64,000 nt of DNA from Pseudalkalibacillus salsuginis. Its GTDB lineage: Bacteria > Bacillota > Bacilli > Bacillales > Fictibacillaceae. The position numbers were made by a program, and so were the translations under genes. The notes under the pieces are model-generated. The model saw only the letters and a program-made list of their open reading frames with translations. It ran no database searches and was not told where the DNA came from. Below, one piece after another: positions 8,686 through 17,400 of this stretch; position 1 is the first letter of the stretch, and the number at the start of each line of letters is the position of its first letter. The DNA lies in contig NZ_JAKJHW010000002.1 of NCBI RefSeq assembly GCF_021646685.1, positions 806,001 to 870,000 on the forward strand, written 5' to 3'.

Positions 8686-9519
8686 ATGGATCTGATTTTA
8701 TTTTTAAAAGCGATTATCTTAGGAATGGTCGAAGGACTGACTGAATTCGCCCCTATTTCGTCAACCGGGCATATGATTATCGTTGATGACATGTGGCTTC
8801 AATCGAAAGAGTTCCTGACAAAATATGTTGCCAATACATTCAAGGTCGTCATCCAGCTTGGATCCATATTAGCTGTTGTCGTCGTTTTTTGGGACAGATT
8901 GATCGGACTGATCGGTTTGAAACGAAAGAAAGGCATTAATAGTGATGAACCACAAAATCGACTAAGATTGTCCCAAGTGATCGTCGGATTATTGCCTGCT
9001 GGGGTATTGGGGGTATTGTTTGAGGACTATATCGATGAGTATCTATTTTCGACTGAAACAGTTTTGGTTGGTCTCGTTATCGGGGCATTTTTCATGATTT
9101 TCGCGGATTTTTTCAGTAAAAAAGAAGCTACTGTCAAAACGGTGGACCAAATTACGTACAAACAAGCTCTTACGGTAGGTCTTATTCAATGTTTTTCCCT
9201 TTGGCCAGGATTCTCCCGGTCTGGCTCAACGATCTCCGGTGGGGTTCTTGTGGGAATGAGCCACCGTGCAGCAGCAGACTTCACTTTTATCATGGCAGTC
9301 CCGATCATGGCAGGAGCAAGTTTCCTTTCCTTAGTCAAAAACTGGCAGTACTTTTCGATGGATGCTCTGCCGTTTTTCATCGTCGGGTTTGTTAGCGCTT
9401 TTATCTTTGCTTTACTCTCCATACAATTTTTTCTGAGAATGATCAACCGAATCAAACTGATTCCTTTCGCGATTTACCGGATTGTCTTGGCAGGAGTCGT
9501 ATACATGGTTTATTTTTGA
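8686..9519 (+). CDS. uppP: undecaprenyl-diphosphatase (BacA/UppP family)
   Basis: 277 residues with both conserved UppP blocks: EGLTEFAPISSTGHM near the N-terminus and WPGFSRSGSTISGG near residue 175, and a multi-pass membrane profile. The enzyme dephosphorylates undecaprenyl pyrophosphate to the monophosphate used in wall synthesis and confers bacitracin tolerance when abundant. ATG at 8686 is chosen; an in-frame TTG sits just before it at 8683, and GAGAGG lies upstream of both. It follows a dedA gene, which fits a lipid-carrier recycling unit. Confidence 0.93.
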   Translation: MDLILFLKAIILGMVEGLTEFAPISSTGHMIIVDDMWLQSKEFLTKYVANTFKVVIQLGSILAVVVVFWDRLIGLIGLKRKKGINSDEPQNRLRLSQVIVGLLPAGVLGVLFEDYIDEYLFSTETVLVGLVIGAFFMIFADFFSKKEATVKTVDQITYKQALTVGLIQCFSLWPGFSRSGSTISGGVLVGMSHRAAADFTFIMAVPIMAGASFLSLVKNWQYFSMDALPFFIVGFVSAFIFALLSIQFFLRMINRIKLIPFAIYRIVLAGVVYMVYF

Positions 9520-9576
9520 TAGTGATAGATAGAGTTCGGAAGTATGAAATTGACTGATTATTGTTTTAGGTTTTGT

Positions 9577-9607
9577 AAATGGAGTGCTTTAAATAAAACA
9601 CCCCATT
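9577..9607 (+). terminator. weak hairpin downstream of uppP
   Basis: AATGG/CCATT, GTG/CAC and TTT/AAA arms separated by single mismatches. No T-run follows, so terminator function is uncertain. Confidence 0.4.
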
Positions 9608-9650
9608 GTAATAGGCTAAAAGGTAATCTGATTCTGAATCGTTTATTATT

Positions 9651-9953
9651 CTAAAAGAACATGAAATGATCTTCCTCCTCTTTTGTTCTTGAGGATTGTC
9701 GGGAAAACGAACTTGATTTTCTCTTGCTTTTCTTTGATTCTAATACAGCATCACGGGAGCTTATATGTTTATTTTTTTCTAAAAGCTTATCTAATTTACG
9801 AATCATCCTATCAAACTCTTCATCACTAAGTTTGCCAGAAGCATGCATATAACAAGCATAAGCATAAGCTAATGCGGTCGTATCGATCGTGATATTCACA
9901 TCTACGTCAGAGTTTCCACTGTGATTAACGGCGGATTGGTTGTCCATGCCCAA
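9651..9953 (-). CDS. hypothetical protein, possible spore-associated
   Basis: About 100 residues, not a family I can name firmly. The N-terminus has SGNSDVDVNITIDTTAL, which vaguely recalls the DVxVTTTDT motif of CotX/CotV-type coat proteins. An acidic/basic helix follows (DEEFDRMIRKLDKLLEK), then a Ser/Lys/Arg-rich tail ending in HFMFF. The best-spaced start is a TTG at 9953, 7 nt after AAGGAGG. An ATG at 9947 would be 13 nt away and a TTG at 9959 only 1 nt away. The SGNSxVD segment is shared with the neighbouring gene at 10078-10344, so the two may be related. Confidence 0.6.
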   Translation of the reverse strand: MGMDNQSAVNHSGNSDVDVNITIDTTALAYAYACYMHASGKLSDEEFDRMIRKLDKLLEKNKHISSRDAVLESKKSKRKSSSFSRQSSRTKEEEDHFMFF

Positions 9954-9986
9954 ATTCAAGCCTCCTTTTGGGAAATTAAAAGGAGT

Positions 9987-10066
9987 GGCCCCCGAAAAGT
10001 GTACAATTCCTTCAATGTTAATACTAAATGTAATTGAAGGTCTACACCTTTTTAGGGGTCAGTCCC
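9987..10066. repeat. long imperfect inverted repeat between two small genes
   Basis: Arms of about 28-30 bases (from CCCCCGAAAAGTGTA to CCTTCAAT, and the reverse complement from ATTGAAGG to TTTTTAGGGG) flank a 16-base loop. It lies between the stop of the 10078-10344 gene and the ribosome binding site of the 9651-9953 gene, so on the minus strand it is an intercistronic RNA hairpin. It could be an attenuator, an mRNA stabiliser or a small mobile-element remnant. Confidence 0.65.
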
Positions 10067-10077
10067 TAGTCAATAAA

Positions 10078-10344
10078 TTAGTCGAATTGTTTTTGTCGCT
10101 GTTTTTGATCCTGGTCTTGGTCTTGATCTTGATCCTGGTCCTGATCTTGGTCCTGGTTAGCACGTGCTTTAACACGAGTTTTAGATTCACTGTCTACATC
10201 AATTACAATATCAACGTAAGAGTTCCCGCTTTTTTTCACGTAAGCTTTGTTAATGTTTTTATCTTTAAGTTCGTTTTCTGATACGTTGACGTTTTCATCT
10301 TTAAGCCTGTTTTCAACGTTGATGTTTTCATCTTTATATGACAA
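10078..10344 (-). CDS. hypothetical protein with C-terminal Asp-Gln repeat
   Basis: 88 residues. The N-terminal half repeats the pattern (K)DENxNV (for example KDENINVENRLKDENVNVSE). The centre reads KKSGNSYVDIVIDVDSES, and the C-terminus is a run of nine DQ dipeptides followed by KQRQKQFD. The start is TTG at 10344, 6 nt after the very strong AAAGGAGGTGG. The DQ tract is low-complexity and encoded by alternating GAT/GAC and CAA/CAG codons. I do not recognise a family; a structural spore-coat role is only a guess. It is in the same direction as the 9651-9953 gene and separated from it by a long inverted repeat. Confidence 0.65.
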   Translation of the reverse strand: MSYKDENINVENRLKDENVNVSENELKDKNINKAYVKKSGNSYVDIVIDVDSESKTRVKARANQDQDQDQDQDQDQDQDQKQRQKQFD

Positions 10345-10498
10345 TATAATCCACCTCCTTTTTATAAGAGATATTTATTTTTATGCTGAAGCAAGTCCTT
10401 TGGTGTGGACAAGCTGAATAGGCAAATATGTTTTTTATTTAGTTTCTCATAATGGTATAAAAGCTCATGGTTATCGATTCCCCTACTTTTATATAAAG

Positions 10499-10891
10499 TT
10501 AGATAATATTGTTTCTCCTTAAGGGAAGGGTTCTAATAGTAACCCGCGATTTCTGAGTTTTTCCAGTGTTAATCAACCAGCGATGTTGAACGATCTCTGT
10601 TATCGTCAAGAGGATGGCAGTCAAGACAGCTCCAAAAAAAGTGACTGTTGCCACTTGAAATAATGAAACAAAGTAAACAATCACGGTTGCGGCCATAAAA
10701 TCCAAAATAGTTCTAGTCCAAAATGTACCTCTTTTCAATAACAACACTTCCATCATATGGGCAGATACAGCGAGGATTAACCCTACGATTATAGGTTGAT
10801 AAAAAGCCTCATAATTTACATTTGGAAAAATAAGATCAGCAAAAAATACGGTTAGTGGACATACAAAAAGTTTTACAATAAAACCCATCAT
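10499..10891 (-). CDS. DUF2512 family membrane protein
   Basis: 130 residues with four hydrophobic segments (around residues 2-20, 32-50, 62-80 and 84-100) and a basic tail. The topology and segments such as GLILAVSAHMMEVLLL fit the DUF2512 (YndM-like) family, a second member of which is encoded at 31546-31995. Function unknown. The start ATG at 10891 lies 8 nt after AAGGAGG. The gene is transcribed divergently from the giant repeat-protein gene, with a 52-bp repeat array between them. Confidence 0.7.
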   Translation of the reverse strand: MMGFIVKLFVCPLTVFFADLIFPNVNYEAFYQPIIVGLILAVSAHMMEVLLLKRGTFWTRTILDFMAATVIVYFVSLFQVATVTFFGAVLTAILLTITEIVQHRWLINTGKTQKSRVTIRTLPLRRNNII

Positions 10892-11051
10892 AAGAAATAC
10901 CTCCTTTTTCCTTAAGATTTCTAAATGGAGTAATTCTTATGAACTTAAATATTCATACTGCCTAAAATCAAAAATCACCTAACTCTATTCACGATATCCT
11001 TTTGTGCGGATAAAAGATAGAGCATATTTATATCATTGACTTTCCCCATTA

Positions 11052-11311
11052 AAACCCACGATGAGTACCTTACACCCGGTTTTTCGCTTCATAAGGTACT
11101 CAGAAACCCGCGATGAGTACCTTACACCCGGTTTTTCGCTTCATAAGGTACTCAGAAACCCTCGATGAGTACCTTACGCCCGGTTTTTCGCTTCATAAGG
11201 TACTCAGAAACCCTCGATGAGTACCTTACGCCCGGTTTTTCATTTCGTAAGGTATTCAGAAACCCTAGCCAAGTACTTTACATCCAATTTCCACTTCATA
11301 ATTTACCATTT
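11052..11311. repeat. 52-bp tandem repeat array, about five copies, each with an internal hairpin
   Basis: Exact 52-bp spacing: copies begin at 11052, 11104, 11156, 11208 and 11260. The first three differ by only a few bases, the fourth by several more, and the fifth is strongly degraded. In each good copy GAGTACCTTA is followed about 20 bases later by its perfect complement TAAGGTACTC, so every unit can form a 10-bp stem. The array sits between the divergent DUF2512 gene and the giant gene, ending about 150 bp before the latter. Confidence 0.95.
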
Positions 11312-11465
11312 ATGCACCTCATCAACTCCACAACACAAACCAGTCATACACCACAGTACCTACAATCGTATGGCATAAGTACTACTCTACGACTTTCCAT
11401 TAGCAGATTGTTTGGTAAGTGAATAACATACCTAGAAATGTTATGTGAGGAGATGAAAAAATGAG

Positions 11466-14400
11466 ATGTCTTTTCCAGAAAACGTTCAGTATCTGCCGAT
11501 AAGACTTGATGATGACCGTTTTATGTTTGATGCATCGGGTGATGAAAGTCCAATTTCGACGGACATTGTAGGAAATCAAACGTATCCCTCTTTATTTTTT
11601 GCTTATGATGGCACTAACGTCTATTTCCGTTTACGTCTAAACGGAGATCCAAGAAATATAGCTCAAACTTCATTCCGGAGTTTTTCTTGGGGGATTCTGA
11701 TCAATTCAAGCGGTGAAGCTGGAACATACGATTACCTTTTAGCCGTAAATGGTTTGAGAGCACAGTTGAACCTGATCAAAAATACAGTGAAGGAATTCAA
11801 TTCGTGGAATGATCCTGCTGAAGGATTGGATGGTCGAGGGGAACCGAGTTACAGCCGGCCAATCATCAATTTCGATGTAGCCCGGGTTACCCCGGCTGAT
11901 TCGAACTTCAGTTCAAACCCGGATTTCTTCCTTGATTTTTTCATTCCTGCCTCTACCCTGTTTTCCATTTTAGGAGTAACAGAAGTAAGTGCGTTACAGT
12001 TCATCGGCTTCACCGCTACAAACGAAAACAATTATAACAAAGATTCGTTACGATTTATTGAAGGGTTCCAATTTGTAGAGACTCTCTCTGAGCCTGTTTC
12101 AGTTTCAGATTCTGATATAAGGGCCGATCTGAATGTCGAAAAAACACTTCTAAGTGGTCCGTCTTCTGTGATAGCTGGGCAATTCAATACGTATAGAGCC
12201 CGTTTGACAGTGTCTAATCCAGGTGAAAGCGCAGCGACAAATGTTACTGTAAATGACATTATTGGATTGGATAATATAAGCAGTTTCACTATAGAGTCAG
12301 TTGGACTAGGAACTGCAACGTTCAATACCACTGCCAAGTCGCTGAATTGGACGATCGGAAACCTTTCAGCGGGGGCTTCCGTATCACTAATCTTCAATGT
12401 GGAGGGGGCATTCACTACATCCGGAACCCGGATCTTCGAAAATGCAAAAGCATCAGGGAATGATCTATCAACCGGTGGTGTGATTACGCCAGCTACAGAA
12501 GTTACAAATCTACAAGTTATTGAAACTGGTGGATTATCAGGGACCGTTTTAGATGGGAACACTGGTTTATCCTTATCGGGCGTTACGGTGGAACTTCTTC
12601 AAAATGGTACCGAGATAGGGACGACTTCGACGAATGGAAGTGGAGACTATAGCTTTACTTCGATTGAACCCGGGAGTTATACGGTTCGTTTTTCGAAGAC
12701 TGCATATACAACTGTTACTCAGCCAGTAACAGTTTCGTCCAATAGAATCAGTACGTTGAACTTAGCCCTCCCGCCGCTTCCAGGCTCAATTAATGGAAGT
12801 GTCACTGCGCAGGGTGGTGGTGTGCTTCAGAACGCACGAGTTACCTTGACGGACACATTCGGAGCGTTGATTGGCCAAACGGTCACAGATGCAGGAGGTT
12901 CATATTACTTCCCCCAAGTAAAACCAGGTCATTATACGCTCAGTGTTTCACGTGATAATTACCAATCAAAAACAGAAGGTGTGGAAGTATCACCAAATAG
13001 TGTTTCCACGGTGAACTTTGTCCTTAGTCCAAACCCTGCGACTGTTAATGGGACTGTGGAAAATACGACAGGACAACCGATTGCAGATGCTCTTGTCCAA
13101 GTTAAAAATGAAGCAGGCATTATTGTAGCCTTTACCTTTACGGATACAAATGGGCAATTTGCGTTCAATTCAATAGCACCTGGCACCTATTTCCTCCAGG
13201 CGAGCGCGGATGATTTTGCCAAGCAGACACTGGGTACCACCCTTAGTGCAGGTGAAACCGAAACATTAACGTTCCGGCTTGTTACCGTTTTCGGTACATT
13301 CACCGGAACGGTCAGGGATGAAAGAACGAATATACCCCTTCCATCTGCAAATGTCCGTGTCATCGATCAATCTGGAATCGACGTCACAAGTACGGTTACA
13401 AGCAGTAATGGATCCTATACAATTGGCAGCTTACGCCCTGGAAGCTACAGTATCATCTTTTCTGCAGATGGATATGGCTCTACAATCCTAGGCGGGGTCG
13501 TTGAGGAAAACCAATCAACCACCGTCAATGCAACCATGCAACGGCTTGTCGGTTCTATCGATGGATCAGTTACAGATCAAACCGGGAATCCGATTTCGGG
13601 AGCGCTTGTCCGATTGTTTTCCGAAAATGTGTTAGTAAGTTCGATCGTTACGGACAATACGGGCAGATTCGGATTCTCCAACCTTACACCTGGATCCTAT
13701 TCGGTTACGGTCAGTGCAGAAAACTTCGCAACACACTCTCAAGGTGTCATTGTTCGTTCGGACGAAACCTCAATAGTTGAAATTACAATGACGGCTCTGG
13801 CTGGGAATATAGCTGGAAACGTGACTGACAACCAGGGAAATCCAATAGGAGGGGCTGTACTCGTTTTACGCCAGGCTCAGTCGGATATTATCGTTGCCAG
13901 AACGGTCACGAATAATGAAGGTGTATATTCTCTTCCTTCCATAGAACCAGGTATGTATCAATTGGCGAGCCTGGCGACTGACTTCCAAAGTATCGTTACG
14001 GGAGTGAATGTGCTTTCGAATCAAACGAGTATTGCTAACTTCCAATTGGTTCCCCAACCTTCTGCAATTACAGGTTCTGTCCTGAATGGTACCACGGGGG
14101 ACCCGATCGCTGGGGCGTCTGTTGAGGTTCGTATTCTTGATTTGAATGGAGCTGTCATTTCGAATACGTTTACTGATCCTGGCGGGCAATTCCTCGTTAC
14201 GGGGTTAAGCCCAGGCTTTTATAGCATCGTCGCATCCGCAAAGGATTTCCAGACGAATGCCGCCTCCATCGTACTTGGTCCAAACGAACTTGAAACAGTC
14301 AATATAAGCTTATTACCTAGTCCAGGTGCTCTTACTGGAACGATTCGAAATGCACAAACAGGTGAAACCTTAACAGGGGCTGAGATTTTAATCAACAATC

Positions 14401-17400
14401 AGAACGGGGTAAGGGTACAATCGACCCTATCAGATTCAGAGGGAGAATACTTGTTTAATGGCCTCCCCCCGGGAGATTATACGATTGTCGTTTCAGCCGA
14501 AAGCTTCCAGACTGCGATCACAGGTGTCGTGGTCGAACAAAACTATACGAAGGTGCGGAACATCTCATTAGAGCCGAATCCGGGAAGTATTTCAGGTGCT
14601 GTGACCCCAATAGTAGACAATACCATTATCAATTTGTTTACGAGTGACAGTGTGTTGGTCTCCTCAACTGTCGCAACACAGTCGGGTGAATTCATATTTC
14701 CAAACTTGGCACCTGGTTCCTACGTCATCTCTGCAGCTGCACCTAATTTTGCTGCAGATGTAGTCGGTGCGGCTGTCATATCGAATCAGACGACTGAAGT
14801 AACACTTTCGTTAATCCCGGACCCATCGATGATTTCCGGGCAAGTTTCAGGTACAGATGGACAGCCGATTGGAAATGCGATCATCAGGGTCATCGACTTG
14901 AATGAAAATGTGATCAGGACCGGGGCTACAGAAGCAAATGGAAGGTATTCAATAGGAAATTTACCGCCAGGATCGTTTCAAGTCGTTGTCAGTGCTCCAA
15001 ATACAGGAAGCCAGATGACTGGAGTCACACTCACTCCAGGGTCTTCACAATCACTGGATTTTGTGCTGACATTTGATCCAGGTTCGGCTATCGGTGAAAT
15101 CTTCAATCCAAATGGGGATCCAATTTCAGGTGTGACGGTAATTTTACGTGATGAGCATGGAGGGTTTATTGCTTCGGTCCTTTCAAACAGCTTCGGTGCA
15201 TATAAATTTGAGGATTTGTCACCGGGAAGTTATAACATTGTCGCGACAGCACCTAACTTCTCCACAGAAACCATCGGTGTGATTATCCAGAGCAATCAGG
15301 TTTCATCTGCGAATATAACGTTGACGAATGTAGTCGGTGATATTAGCGGTCGAGTAGTTGATGAGAACGGTCAGCCGATTACGGGAAGTAACATTCAACT
15401 GAAACTGTTGAATGAAGTCAGTTTTCTTCTGCAAACCGCTGTCGCACAGTCGGATGGGACCTTCCGTTTCGATGACCTGGCACCGGGACGTTATTTGATC
15501 AACGCGAGTAAGGAAGGATTTGCTGCCAAAACCGTTTCAGTCGATGTTACTGCAGGCAGTACAACAAACGTAACCGTATCATTATCGCCAATTACATCTA
15601 CGTTGGCCGGTATTGTAAGGAATGAACTAACTGGTGACCCTATTGCTGGGGCAAGGGTTGAAGTGAATTCACTGACTGGAATCTTTCTGGCTTATACCGT
15701 AAGTAATCAAGACGGTACGTTTGAACTGACCAACCTGCCACCTCAAACGGTTGTAGTAAGTATTTCTGCATCAAGTTTTGGTTCCGATGCCTTGACAGTG
15801 AACTTAATTCCAAATGAGACAACGAACGTAACCGTTCAACTCCATCCGAATCCTGGTTCTCTGACGGGTTTCATAACAAATATTATCTCAGGGAATGCGA
15901 TTCCGGGTACAGTCGTTGTCATATCAACCGTCACGGGATCAGAAATCACCCGTACGACAACTGATCTCTCGGGTCAATATTTAGTTGAAGGATTGGAGCC
16001 AGGCAATTATCGGGTCGTTGCAGGTGGAATGGATGTCTCCACTCAAACAGCTACCATCACTATTGAACCTGAAGCTACTGCTATCCTTAGCTTTGCATTG
16101 ACTCCAATTGTCGGGAGTATAAATGGAATCGTGCGAAATCAGGAAACTGGAGAGGCAATTGCAGGAGCGACGGTTTTTGTGAGGTTGCTATCACCATCAG
16201 GTCCACTCATTGCCTCTACCCTGAGTGACGATGACGGATATTACACGGTCTTTGGATTAGAACCGAACTCATACACACTCATCGGGTTTGCAAAAGGATT
16301 TGGAACAGCTGAGGCGACCACTATGGTTATAGCAAATGAAAGCAAAACGGTTGATCTATTGCTGCCGCAAAACCCCGGTTTTGTAAATGGGGTTGTCCGC
16401 AATAGTGAGACGGGTGAGGTAGTTCCAAATGCAACTGTCATTCTATATACGGAGACGGGTATCCGCATCTTATCGATTGATACTGATCAGAATGGTTTCT
16501 ATCGTTTCCCTGGGGTTACACCTGATCAATATCGCCTGGTCGTCGTCAAAGAAAATTTCAACCGTCCTGTAGTCGGAGTCACGATCGTATCTGATCAAGT
16601 AGAAACGGTGAATATCAATATTCAGCCGAACACAGGAAACATTGGTGGTAAAGTGACGGATAGCCAAACCCATGCACCTATTGTCGGAGCGCTTGTACTT
16701 GTCTATAAGTCGACTAGTATTGATCCCGTCGCTAGAGCCGTTTCGGATAGTTTAGGGAATTACTCAATTACAGGACTATTGCCAGGTGTATACAATGTTG
16801 TTGCCTCCGCACTCAAGTATTCTCAAGAATCGGTCGGGGCGACGGTAATGTCGGGCGAAACATCAATAGCCAATCTCTCTTTGGATCCATTGCCAGCTTC
16901 GGTCAGTGGAACTGTAACTGACTCAATTGGAGATCCTATAGCGAATGCGACTGTTAAATTAATCGACCTGAATAATGTTGTCGTCGGGTTTGCTACAACA
17001 GATAGCAACGGAAACTATGCGATAACGAACTTGAAAAGGGGGACATATCTTGTACTTGTCAAGGCGTCAGGGTTTGCAGCAGAATCTACAGGCATAACCC
17101 TTGAACAAGGAGAGGCCTTAAATGACCTCGATTTTTCCTTGACTGCAAATCCTGGGTCTATCAGAGGTTTTGTCCTTGAAGTTGAAACTGGTGAGCCTCA
17201 GGAAGACGTGACTGTTTCCGTTCTAAATGGAAATGGCATTGTAATTGCCACGACAGTAACGACACAAACAGGATCCTATTTATTTCAGGAATTACCCCAA
17301 GGTTTCTATACGCTGATCGCTATAAAAGATGGGTTTGCACAAGCAACTGTTGGAGTAAATGTTGTAAGCGAACAGGAAACAAATGTGAATTTATTTTTAC

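Noticed and set aside
10078-10160. Frameshift or phase variation in the (DQ) repeat
   Set aside because: The tract is 6-bp periodic and in frame, so length changes would not shift the frame; no evidence of switching.
11052-11311. CRISPR array
   Set aside because: Repeats are contiguous 52-bp units without unique spacers, and no cas genes are present.
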